From positions 1-28,795 of the forward strand of contig JAZBPA010000380.1 in NCBI GenBank assembly GCA_036351435.1: a stretch of DNA of 28,795 bases, read 5' to 3'. The notes beneath the pieces were generated by a model, which was given only the letters and a program-made list of their open reading frames with translations, was not told the origin of the DNA and did not search any database. The stretch comes from JAAUQA01 sp036351435. GTDB lineage: Bacteria > Pseudomonadota > Gammaproteobacteria > Competibacterales > Competibacteraceae. Position numbers and translations under genes: made by a program. Below, in pieces: positions 15,798 to 23,665 of the stretch (the first letter of the stretch is position 1; each line of letters opens with the position of its first letter).

Positions 15798-18700
15798 TTA
15801 AAACGTTCCAAATATGCGTGGTTTTTCCGGCGCTGCTTTCGGTTCTTCCCTAGCCTGCCGTCGTGCGGCTTCCTCAGCAGCCCGTTGTCGTTCGATTTCC
15901 GCTTGCTGACGACGAGCTTGCTCTGCCTGGCGGCGAGCCTCTTCGGCTTGACGTTGTTCTTCCAACTTGGCCTGTCGGCGACGCTCTGCTTCGGCAGCTT
16001 CGCGCCTAGCTTGCTCAGTTTGCCGTTGTTGTTGCAAATTCGCTTGCCGGCGACGTTCTGCTTCGGCGGCTTTGCGCCGTGCTTCTTCCGCACTCCGACG
16101 GCGCTCGGATTCAGCTTGTCGGCGTTGGGCTTCTTCCGCTTTTCTTCGTTGCTCTTGCTGCGCAAAGGCAGATTGTACTGTCTTGCGTAAGGCTAACAAT
16201 TCCGAATGATCGGGCGCTACACCAAGACCTTTGGCGATGCTATTTAAACTCGCCTGTAAGGAGCCGTTGCTTTGGTGTCTTTCGGCCAATTCTAGATAAC
16301 GATCACCAATAGCTTGAAATCCCTGCTTGGCCTGTTCATTTTCGGGGTCAAGTTCCAGGATCTGCTGATAGGTTTCGTAAGCATTGTTGCCCGCAGGCAA
16401 TGTCAACCTAAGCCGTTCCAGTTGTTGTTCTGCTTGCTCCAATAACTGAGTTATACGTTGCTGCTGTTCGCCCTCTTGTGATTGCTCCAGTTCTTCCGTT
16501 CGTTTTGCTTGAACCTGCTCAAGTAGGGGGCGCAAGCCCTTATGATCTGGAGCTATCAGTAACCCCTTGTTAATGGTCTCTAAACTGGCTTGGAAATCGC
16601 CTTGTTGACTTTGCTGCTCAGCCAGTTGCTCAAAACGATCAGCGAGAGTCGCTAACCCTTGCCGAGCTTGCTGATTATCAGGATCCAGCGTCAAGACCGC
16701 TTGATAAGACTCATAAGCATTGTCACCGGCAGGGGTATCCAGTTTTGAATCATCTAATTGGCGCTGGGCCTGTTCTAATAGTTGGTTTATTTCCTGTTGA
16801 CGGCGTTCGGCCTCAGCCCGGGCCGTTTCTCTGTTACTCAATTCCCCCTGCACTTGCTCTTGCAATGCTAATAACAGTTTGTTTTGCGGGGAAACTATGA
16901 GTCCCTCTGCAATCTTCGCCAAGCTTTCTTGCAGCTGTTCCTCTCTTTCAAGTTGTTTGGCCTGCTGCAGAAAATAGGCTGTTAGCTGCTCCAAACCCTG
17001 CTGAGCCTCAACATTATTAGCATCCAGTTCCAGCACCCTTTGGTAGTTTTCTGCAGCATTGTCTTCCGGCGGCTGGGTCAGTTGAGTTTTCTGATTCCAA
17101 TACTGTTGTGCCCGTGCCAGCCGTTGTGCAATCTCTTGTTCAACAATGATCGCTTCTTTGACCTGGGTGCGCAGTGCTTGTAGATCCTGATTCTGCGGGG
17201 CTACTCGTAATCCTTTTTCGATAGACGACATACTTGCCGCCAACTCACCTTGTTGCTGGAACTGTTGAGCTTGCTGCAAGATATCTTGAGTTAGCCGGTT
17301 CAGACCCGCTTGGGCAGCCGCATTATTTGGGTCCAGTTGCAGCACCTGACGGAATGTCTGATAGGCATTGGCATCGGCAGGCTGGGTGAATTGGCCTTGC
17401 TGTCGATATTGTTCTGCTTGATCTACAAGCTGAGTGATCTTCTGCTGCAGTTCCTCTTGGTCCTGAGCCGCATTGAAGGCGTTCTGCACTTCGCTGCGTA
17501 ACGACCGCATTCCCGAATCATCGGGAAAGACCTGCAATATTTCGTCGATTGTGGCTAGACTGTCCTGCCACTGACCCTGATCTCGCAGCTCCTCGGCTTG
17601 CTGTCTATAGCTATCGATAATCCGCTCTAAGCCCTCATGAGCCCGGGTATTTTCAGCGTCCAATGCCAATACCTGTTGATATGCCTCGTAGGCGTTTGTC
17701 CCTGGTGGCTGCAAGAGCTGCGTTTGCTGTAAATATTGCTCAGCCTGTGTTAGCAGTTGCTCAATTTCGCCTCTCAGTTTTTCTTGTCCCCGCGCAGCAG
17801 CGAATGCCTGCAGCACCTCGCCACGTAAAGACTGTAAGCCTGAATTTTCGGGAAAGACCTGCAGAATTTCGTCGATTCTGGCTAGACTATCCTGCCACTG
17901 ACCCTGATCTCGCAGCTCCTCGGCTTGCTGCCTATAGCTATCGATAATCCGTGCTATACCTTCCTTTGCCGGGACATTCTCCGTGTCCAAAACCAACACC
18001 TGTTGATAGCTTTCGTAGGCATTATCTCCAGGTGGCTGAACGAGCCGCATCTGTTCCTGCTGCTGTTCCGCCTGGGCTAGTAGTTGTTTGATTTTCCGCT
18101 CGTTGGCTAACGCGTCACGGATTCGTTGCTTTAACTGCTTTAGTCCTGCATGTTGTGAATTGATCTGCAATCCAGCATCGATCTGTAGCAGCGCCTCCTG
18201 TTTTTTTCCTTCATCCAGTAGGTTTTCTGCCTGTCTTTGATAGTACGCGACAGCATCAGCTGCCCCATCAGGCGGCGAACCGGACGGCAATATGGACTCT
18301 AGCCAGGGTAGCGGCCACTGTATTGCCAAGTAAGTACCGCTCCCTACTAGTAGCACTGACCCGATTAGGCCGAGCGTCATGGGCCGTTTAAGCAATGGCC
18401 GCCCGGGTTCCTCTTCCGCCTCTTGTGAAAACGTAGACCGCATACGCTTAGGCGGTTTGGAACGAGTCACCGCCTTAACAGTGCCATCATCGAACGGTGA
18501 GCGCCCGAGCTGAATACGATTGATTGCGTCGACAATTTGCCCAGCGTTTTGGAAACGGTCATCAACCTCTTTGGCCAACAACTTATCCAGCACCGGTTGG
18601 AATTTAGCTAGCTCCGGAGATAACATAGGTAGCGGTGCCGTGCTGTGCATCACGGCGACCACCATGGGATCTTCTGCTTCGTAGGGCAATCGCCCGGTCA

Positions 18701-19292
18701 ACATTTTGAAAAATACAATGCCCAAACTGTACAAATCAGAGCGAGCATCAATATCAAACCCTCTGACTTGCTCCGGGCTCATGTAACGCAAACTACCCAA
18801 GGCAATGCCTGGCGCCGTTAGCTGAGTGCTGCCTTCCATGAATTTAGCGATTCCGAAATCAGTCAACACCGGCGTGCCTTCCCTGCGGAACATGATGTTC
18901 AGCGGTTTGACATCGCGATGGATAAAACCCTTGTCATGCGCATAGCCCAGCGCACTGGCCATGGACTTAATGATCTCCAACGCATCGACCAAAGGTAAAC
19001 CTTGGGTAATACGGTCTTCTAGGGTCCCCCCCGATAGATACTCCATCGACAGGTAGTAATAATTACCGTAAGCCCCACAGTCGAATATAGTGATAACGTT
19101 GGGATGGTTAAGCTGAGCGATGATTCGCCCTTCTTTGAGAAACCGGGCAGTGAAATTACTATCCGCCGCTAAAGTAGGCGCTACGATTTTCAAGGCAACA
19201 TGCCGTGATAGCGATTCTTGGGTCGCTAAGTAAACCGTGGCCATGCCGCCACGCCCAAGTTCTTGCTCGATTCTATAGCCAGGAATTTCCAT
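15798..19292 (-). CDS. Transmembrane Ser/Thr protein kinase with periplasmic repeats and TolA-like coiled coil
   Basis: This 1164-residue protein has a PknB-type kinase domain at residues 5-265: glycine loop GRGGMATVYLA (13-23), ATP-binding K35, catalytic loop HRDVKPLN (125-132, D127), DFG at D145 and SPEQ in the activation segment. All key residues are present, so it should be active. After a basic juxtamembrane region, one span lies at about 305-326, placing the rest in the periplasm. Six ~110-residue TPR-like repeats follow, each marked by a Pro-x-Gly-x-Asn-Ala-Tyr-like turn at N424, N533, N642, N745, N858 and N970, preceded by half a unit near 345-395. Residues 1045-1150 form an Ala/Glu/Arg/Gln-rich coiled coil. 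The protein ends in PRIFGTF. There are no PASTA domains. The ATG at 19292 opens the kinase fold. The PP2C gene is divergent and is the likely antagonist. Confidence 0.93.
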   Translation of the reverse strand: MEIPGYRIEQELGRGGMATVYLATQESLSRHVALKIVAPTLAADSNFTARFLKEGRIIAQLNHPNVITIFDCGAYGNYYYLSMEYLSGGTLEDRITQGLPLVDALEIIKSMASALGYAHDKGFIHRDVKPLNIMFRREGTPVLTDFGIAKFMEGSTQLTAPGIALGSLRYMSPEQVRGFDIDARSDLYSLGIVFFKMLTGRLPYEAEDPMVVAVMHSTAPLPMLSPELAKFQPVLDKLLAKEVDDRFQNAGQIVDAINRIQLGRSPFDDGTVKAVTRSKPPKRMRSTFSQEAEEEPGRPLLKRPMTLGLIGSVLLVGSGTYLAIQWPLPWLESILPSGSPPDGAADAVAYYQRQAENLLDEGKKQEALLQIDAGLQINSQHAGLKQLKQRIRDALANERKIKQLLAQAEQQQEQMRLVQPPGDNAYESYQQVLVLDTENVPAKEGIARIIDSYRQQAEELRDQGQWQDSLARIDEILQVFPENSGLQSLRGEVLQAFAAARGQEKLRGEIEQLLTQAEQYLQQTQLLQPPGTNAYEAYQQVLALDAENTRAHEGLERIIDSYRQQAEELRDQGQWQDSLATIDEILQVFPDDSGMRSLRSEVQNAFNAAQDQEELQQKITQLVDQAEQYRQQGQFTQPADANAYQTFRQVLQLDPNNAAAQAGLNRLTQDILQQAQQFQQQGELAASMSSIEKGLRVAPQNQDLQALRTQVKEAIIVEQEIAQRLARAQQYWNQKTQLTQPPEDNAAENYQRVLELDANNVEAQQGLEQLTAYFLQQAKQLEREEQLQESLAKIAEGLIVSPQNKLLLALQEQVQGELSNRETARAEAERRQQEINQLLEQAQRQLDDSKLDTPAGDNAYESYQAVLTLDPDNQQARQGLATLADRFEQLAEQQSQQGDFQASLETINKGLLIAPDHKGLRPLLEQVQAKRTEELEQSQEGEQQQRITQLLEQAEQQLERLRLTLPAGNNAYETYQQILELDPENEQAKQGFQAIGDRYLELAERHQSNGSLQASLNSIAKGLGVAPDHSELLALRKTVQSAFAQQEQRRKAEEAQRRQAESERRRSAEEARRKAAEAERRRQANLQQQRQTEQARREAAEAERRRQAKLEEQRQAEEARRQAEQARRQQAEIERQRAAEEAARRQAREEPKAAPEKPRIFGTF
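17524..17951 (-). repeat. Recent internal duplication in kinase repeat region
   Basis: Positions 17524-17624 and 17851-17951 are about 95% identical (5 differences in 101 bases) and lie 327 bases apart, exactly one 109-residue repeat unit. They encode the shared segment IIDSYRQQAEELRDQGQWQ and the residues after it. The other repeat units have diverged far more, so this pair arose by recent duplication or was homogenised by gene conversion. Confidence 0.85.
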
Positions 19293-19562
19293 GCCGATAG
19301 TATTTCACTAAGTGCCTCGATTTGAAACCATCTCAAAGCTTGCTGGTGTTGCTAATCAGACCGCTGTCATTAAAGGGATTTCGCTGCAAAACTGGGTATA
19401 CTGTTGGTAGATCGCAGATGATCATCAAAACATTACGTTCCAATGAATTTAGACGAAAAACAATCGTGATGTGTGAGGAACTGTCTTGAAAATAGCCACC
19501 CAGACAGATTTTGAGGTTCCCGTTATGCTATTAGCCTGTGCGATACGAAACGAGGGTAATAA

Positions 19563-20474
19563 ATGAGCTGGGAATACGGGGCGGGTACGCACGTCGGGCG
19601 CGTAAGACAACAGAATGAAGATTGTTACCACGCTGATCCGGATTCAGGTCTGTGGTTAGTTGCCGATGGCATGGGCGGACGCCAGGCCGGCGAAGTTGCT
19701 AGCGCTATTATCACCGAGTTTATCCCTGTTGCTCTTAAACAGGGGACTTCACTGCCGGAATCTGTGGGACGTTCGCATCAAGCGGTTCTTGCTGAATTGG
19801 AAAAAGGCCGTGGCGTTGCTGGTATGGGCAGCACTGCTGTGGTTTTGCAGATGAAGGACGACGATTATGAAATCGCTTGGGTGGGTGATAGTCGTGCGTA
19901 TCTCTGGAATGGCGAATTGCATCCGTTAACGCGCGATCATACAGTGGTTCAACGGTTACTAGAAGCTGGCGCTATTGATGCGCAACAAGCGCGCGAGCAT
20001 CCTCATCGTAGCAGTCTAATCCAAGCATTAGGTTCTACCGAAATCGCCGGCGTTGAAGTAGAAACAATCAAAGGCACGCTGAGCCATGGTGAACAGATTT
20101 TGCTGTGCAGCGACGGTTTGACGTCGGAAGTCAGCGATGAGCAAATCGCGGGTATTTTGAATGAACCACTGAATGCTCAAGAAAAAGTTGACCAGTTAAT
20201 TCAGGCTGCACTGGACAACGGTGGGAAAGATAATGTCACTGTGTTGTTGATTAGTGCCACATCCGGTGAGCCATCGTTATCGGATACGATTCCCTTGGAT
20301 CGCATCCGCGCCGTTGAAAAAACAATTCCAATCGACCGTTCCGCTCAATTAGCTAGCAACCGTACGCGCTCCAGAACTCAATCCGTCCACTCGACTTGGT
20401 TTTGGGTAGGACTCGCACTGGCGGTGACTGCCGGCTTGGTGGTGCTAATACGCTGGCTATCATTGAATTTATAA
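19563..20474 (+). CDS. Membrane-anchored PP2C-family Ser/Thr protein phosphatase
   Basis: The 303-residue protein starts with ATG at 19563 after GAGGG. The PP2C metal-binding motifs are all present: GRVRQQNED with D20, ADGMGG with D35-G36, WVGDSRAYLW, LCSDGLTSEV and GGKDNVTVLL. It should be a Mn2+/Mg2+-dependent phosphatase removing phosphate from Ser/Thr. A single hydrophobic segment at about 279-298, near the C-terminus, anchors it with the catalytic domain in the cytoplasm, on the same side as the kinase domain of the divergent neighbour. Kinase and PP2C pairs of this kind usually act on shared substrates. The 270-base divergent gap contains an extended -10 like element (GGGTATACT, ending 19402) but no convincing -35. 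Confidence 0.95.
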   Translation: MSWEYGAGTHVGRVRQQNEDCYHADPDSGLWLVADGMGGRQAGEVASAIITEFIPVALKQGTSLPESVGRSHQAVLAELEKGRGVAGMGSTAVVLQMKDDDYEIAWVGDSRAYLWNGELHPLTRDHTVVQRLLEAGAIDAQQAREHPHRSSLIQALGSTEIAGVEVETIKGTLSHGEQILLCSDGLTSEVSDEQIAGILNEPLNAQEKVDQLIQAALDNGGKDNVTVLLISATSGEPSLSDTIPLDRIRAVEKTIPIDRSAQLASNRTRSRTQSVHSTWFWVGLALAVTAGLVVLIRWLSLNL

Positions 20475-20740
20475 TTCCCCTTGTTGAGTTGCATCATTGT
20501 TTTGTTGCTATTCATCCGTAATGTTGCTTTATAACAACTCGACGGCATTGACAAACCAACCTATTGATGCTAAACGTTTCTGTACTAGCCCGATGGGCAG
20601 CAAGCAAGATTGATAGCCAATCCTTTCCTGCAGTAAGAACGGTGAGTGCTGGCTTTTGGCAAAAAAGCAACAAGTCGATCAAGCACTGGCACGGGTATTC
20701 AAAGCAGCAATATTTATATTGTTTATTCAGGGGAAAGCTA

Positions 20741-21730
20741 ATGAAAAAGATCGCCTATGTTTCAGCTGTTTCGTCACTATCAACTGCCATCTTGCTTGCG
20801 CCTTCAATCGCATCAGCAGCTAATTTCGCGTTTCAGCCGCGTTTAGAAGCGGGATTTCTCTATTACGATTTTGAGTCACAAGCAGGAGCTTTTTCCAGTA
20901 GTCCGCTAGGATCTGGTGGAAGCATACTGACTCAACAAAACTCTGCGCAAGGCGATTTTCGCTGGAAAGACACCCTACCCTTGATCGGCGGTGGATTGAC
21001 TTTTTTTGTTGACCGTTTTTTTGCTGATTTCAGCATACAATACGCATTCAACGGCAGTGCTTCCGACTCGCAAACAAACTCCGCATTTACCGAAGGTGGG
21101 GTTGGAGAATTTTCAACATTTTCCTCGCTGGAAAGATCAGATGATGTGGATTTTGATCGAACGGAATATGCCATTTCCTTTGGTTATTCAATAACTGACA
21201 ACTGGGTTGTGTTTGCCGGATACAAAAAAGCGGAGACTAATTTTGAATCAGATTTTAGTGCGATTACCCGCACCGATACTGTACCGATTCTTGACCTTAA
21301 CGAAAATGTAACAATCGCAACAATAGATGGTGAACTGGATTATGATGTTGAACAAGATGGTCCTTTTATTGGCTCCTCCTATGGATGGAGAATAAATAAA
21401 GGTGCGTTTGATGGTGTTTTTGCGGCAAGCCTTGCTTTAGCTTTCTTGGATTCAGAAATTAAGCAAAAACTCAAGAATCAGCAAGCGACGTTCATCTTCC
21501 CAGAGGAAATCGGTCCGTTGCCCGTGGCAAACCAAACAGTTCCAACTTTGAAAGGGGATACCGTAGGGTTAACCCTAGGTTTCACTTGGCGAGGCTTTAC
21601 TCCCGTGGAAGGACTCACTTATTCACTCGGTATTCAAGGGTACAATTATGACTTTGATTCCGATGAGACATTAGGTGAATTTACAGAAACCGCTATCACT
21701 TTTAAAGCTGGTGTGGCTTACACTTTCTAA
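20741..21730 (+). CDS. Outer-membrane beta-barrel protein of unknown function
   Basis: The ATG at 20741 follows AGGGGAAAG and gives 329 residues. The signal peptide is MKKIAYVSAVSSL...SIASA, cut before ANFAF. The mature chain has alternating polar/aromatic strands (FQPRLEAGFLYYDF, RTEYAISFGYSITDNWVVFAGYKKAE, VGLTLGFTWRGFTPVEGLTYSLGIQGYNYDF) and ends in AGVAYTF, the C-terminal aromatic signature recognised by the BAM complex. The strand count suggests 10-12 strands. No specific porin family is recognised. Base composition appears richer in A and T than the neighbours. The 266 bases before it hold no other gene. A terminator-like hairpin follows. It may act with the kinase/phosphatase pair upstream, by position only. 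Confidence 0.85.
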   Translation: MKKIAYVSAVSSLSTAILLAPSIASAANFAFQPRLEAGFLYYDFESQAGAFSSSPLGSGGSILTQQNSAQGDFRWKDTLPLIGGGLTFFVDRFFADFSIQYAFNGSASDSQTNSAFTEGGVGEFSTFSSLERSDDVDFDRTEYAISFGYSITDNWVVFAGYKKAETNFESDFSAITRTDTVPILDLNENVTIATIDGELDYDVEQDGPFIGSSYGWRINKGAFDGVFAASLALAFLDSEIKQKLKNQQATFIFPEEIGPLPVANQTVPTLKGDTVGLTLGFTWRGFTPVEGLTYSLGIQGYNYDFDSDETLGEFTETAITFKAGVAYTF

Positions 21731-21766
21731 GGTTGCAAACGCATTAAGCTTGATGCTGTGGTTGAA

Positions 21767-21801
21767 AAAAGGCGACATAAAATCGAATTGGGTCGCCTTT
21801 T
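21767..21801 (+). terminator. Terminator-like hairpin after the beta-barrel gene
   Basis: AAAAGGCGAC (21767-21776) pairs with GTCGCCTTTT (21792-21801) around a 15-base loop, with T-rich sequence following. It separates the barrel gene from the small exported-protein gene 39 bases later, which may be read by leakage or from its own promoter. Confidence 0.75.
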
Positions 21802-21839
21802 CTCAATCATTGATTATATCCGCTGAAAGCGAGCCTCAA

Positions 21840-22148
21840 ATGCGCCATCTTATCATTTCCTTTATTTTCCTCGCTTCGCCTGTATGGGCGGAAGAACCCA
21901 GAAACTTTTGCAGCGATACAGAGGTAAACCACCAATGGGACGAAGCGCTTGTCAAATATCCTGAAGATCAGTTACTACTGAATTTATCTGCTGTACGCAC
22001 GACATTGTGCGATATGCTTAGTCGCAATCAAATTGACCTTGAAACCGCGAGAAATGCATGGGAAGACGCGTTAACTGATACATTAGTAGAGTGGGCACGG
22101 AATGAACAGAAAAAACGGGGCCTGCTTCGACTATTCGGTACGTTTTAA
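21840..22148 (+). CDS. Small exported protein of unknown function ending in RLFGTF
   Basis: The ATG at 21840 opens a signal peptide (MRHLIISFIFLASPVWAEEP), giving 102 residues and about 84 in the mature form. An open frame extends further upstream through the terminator but is unlikely to be translated. The mature protein is mostly helical in character, with two cysteines (C24, C57) that could form a disulfide in the periplasm and a basic stretch KKRG before the end. Its last residues, RLFGTF, match the kinase C-terminus (RIFGTF). I do not recognise the family. It lies convergent with the ferredoxin gene and downstream of the barrel gene. Confidence 0.75.
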   Translation: MRHLIISFIFLASPVWAEEPRNFCSDTEVNHQWDEALVKYPEDQLLLNLSAVRTTLCDMLSRNQIDLETARNAWEDALTDTLVEWARNEQKKRGLLRLFGTF

Positions 22149-22178
22149 AATACCCATGCTGAGCTTATCGAATAATAG

Positions 22179-22442
22179 CTAAAGAATTTTGACCTCTTCG
22201 CTGACCAGGCGAATATATTTCTCCAGCAACTCTTCTGGACTTTCCGGGTAATTCGGATCCAATGGAATGCAGTCCACCGGACAAACTTGTACACACTGAG
22301 GTGTGTCGAAATGTCCGACACATTCGGTACAAAGTTGGGGATTAATCACGTATATTTCTTCTCCCTGCGAAATCGCCCCATTGGGGCATTCCGGTTCGCA
22401 CACATCGCAGTTGATACATTCGTCAGTAATGAATAGTGCCAT
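22179..22442 (-). CDS. 2[4Fe-4S] ferredoxin, Allochromatium/YfhL type
   Basis: The ATG at 22442 follows GAGGTG and gives 87 residues. Cluster I is held by C-x2-C-x2-C-x3-CP (CINCDVCEPECP) and cluster II by C-x2-C-x8-C-x3-CP (CTECVGHFDTPQCVQVCP). The eight-residue insertion plus a C-terminal helical extension (PEELLEKYIRLVSEEVKIL) define the Allochromatium vinosum/YfhL subgroup, known for unusually low reduction potentials. It is a cytoplasmic one-electron carrier, partner unknown. It is downstream of coaD on the same strand, an arrangement seen in many gammaproteobacteria. Confidence 0.94.
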   Translation of the reverse strand: MALFITDECINCDVCEPECPNGAISQGEEIYVINPQLCTECVGHFDTPQCVQVCPVDCIPLDPNYPESPEELLEKYIRLVSEEVKIL

Positions 22443-22501
22443 AAAACACCTCTTCAATAAGCTGAGTGGAAAACCGACAGCACTTTTATTTCCAGAATAT
22501 T

Positions 22502-22990
22502 TTATTTGGGCAAAGAAAATTTTTCAGCGAGTGCAGACTGCACCTTAGGGTGGACAAATGCAGAAACATCTCCGCCCAGCTTGGCAACTTCTCGCACTAA
22601 ACTAGAGGAGATAAAGGAAAATTGCTCGGCGGGAGTCAGGAAAATAGTTTCGACTTCGGAAGATAAACGACGATTCATGCTAGCCAGCTGGAATTCGTAT
22701 TCAAAATCTGATACCGCTCGTAACCCACGAACAATGACTTGGGCGCCAATCTGCTTAACAAAACTGACTAGTAAGGTATCGAAGCCGCGTACTTCTACTT
22801 TGTCTATGTGAGCGAGCACTGAACGCACCAAGTCAACTCGTTCATCTAAAGAAAACAACGGTTGCTTACCCGGGTTGGCTGCCACCCCGATGATCAATTT
22901 ATCGAACATGTGCGCACCACGCTCTATCAGATCGGCATGTCCGCTAGTGATAGGATCAAAGGTTCCGGGATAAAGGGCAACAACTCTCAT
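22502..22990 (-). CDS. coaD: Phosphopantetheine adenylyltransferase, CoaD
   Basis: CoaD makes dephospho-CoA from 4'-phosphopantetheine and ATP, the penultimate step of coenzyme A synthesis. The start at 22990 (MRVVALYPGTFDPITSGH) gives 162 residues, the normal length. The open frame extends upstream but family alignment fixes this start; the ribosome site is weak (GGTAG). The nucleotidyltransferase motif GTFDPITSGH with its GH is present, as are RGLRAVSDFEYEFQLASMNR and ISSSLVREVA near the C-terminus. It lies between rsmD and the ferredoxin gene on the same strand. Confidence 0.97.
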   Translation of the reverse strand: MRVVALYPGTFDPITSGHADLIERGAHMFDKLIIGVAANPGKQPLFSLDERVDLVRSVLAHIDKVEVRGFDTLLVSFVKQIGAQVIVRGLRAVSDFEYEFQLASMNRRLSSEVETIFLTPAEQFSFISSSLVREVAKLGGDVSAFVHPKVQSALAEKFSLPK

Positions 22991-23086
22991 GCGACAGCTA
23001 CCAAATGTGGAGTGAATTGAATAGTGTTGAAGGTTAGCACAAATCATTAGCATTCGTGATTTATCCCTAACAACGCCATCTTTTAC

Positions 23087-23665
23087 TCACTGCTCACGCC
23101 TTATCACTAGGCGGTAGAGGACTTGGCCCGCTGTTTTCTCCCGATATGCCGACCAAGCAGCAGGTAATACCAAGTGTTGCTGTGTCTTCTCAGATTCCAG
23201 GTAAACAAACGCTTTCGATGCTAACCAGCCGTGCTCTTCCAGCGCATTACACACCGGACTGAGCAACCCTTGATTAAAAGGAGGATCCATCATTACGATA
23301 TCAAAACGCTCAGCATGCCGATTCAACCAAGTCAAAACATCGTCTTGCTGCACATGAGGAGCAGTCACGCCTAACCCAAGCAAATTATCTTGTAATGATC
23401 GTGCAGCGTGAGGATGCCGCTCTACGAACACCACGTCCCCAGCGCCACGAGACAAAGCCTCTATCCCTAAGGCCCCACTGCCTGCAAATAGATCCAGGCA
23501 GCGAGCACCCTCAATCTTTGGCGCCAACCAATTAAACAGGGTCTCTCGGACACGATCCGGCGTGGGTCGTAATCCGTCAAGCGTGGGGAAATTCAAGCGC
23601 CGCCCGCGCCAACGACCTCCAATAACTCGCAACTGGTTGGTGATTGGGCGTTTTGCCACCGACAC
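23087..23665 (-). CDS. rsmD: 16S rRNA (guanine(966)-N(2))-methyltransferase, RsmD
   Basis: RsmD methylates G966 of 16S rRNA on the assembled small subunit using SAM. The 192-residue protein opens with LRVIGGRWRGRRL and RPTPDRVRETLFNWL, both diagnostic for RsmD. SAM motif I is LDLFAGSGALGIEALSRGA (57-75) and the catalytic motif is MMDPPF (125-130). It starts with GTG at 23665, whose G is the last base of the TAG stop of the upstream M16 gene (TAGTG), so translation is probably coupled. Confidence 0.97.
   Translation of the reverse strand: MSVAKRPITNQLRVIGGRWRGRRLNFPTLDGLRPTPDRVRETLFNWLAPKIEGARCLDLFAGSGALGIEALSRGAGDVVFVERHPHAARSLQDNLLGLGVTAPHVQQDDVLTWLNRHAERFDIVMMDPPFNQGLLSPVCNALEEHGWLASKAFVYLESEKTQQHLVLPAAWSAYREKTAGQVLYRLVIRREQ

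Noticed and set aside
15786..16190. Cys/Ser/Leu-rich plus-strand open frame
   Set aside because: It is the complement of the low-complexity Ala/Arg/Glu coiled coil of the kinase, which keeps stops out of the opposite strand.
17000..18100. Periodic repeats that could suggest a CRISPR or satellite array
   Set aside because: The period is about 327 bases, stays in frame and encodes the protein repeat, so it is coding.
20687..20702. TGGCACG-N4-TTCAA resembling a sigma-54 promoter upstream of the beta-barrel gene
   Set aside because: The -12 element lacks the essential GC (TTCAA instead of TTGCA), so it is probably chance.
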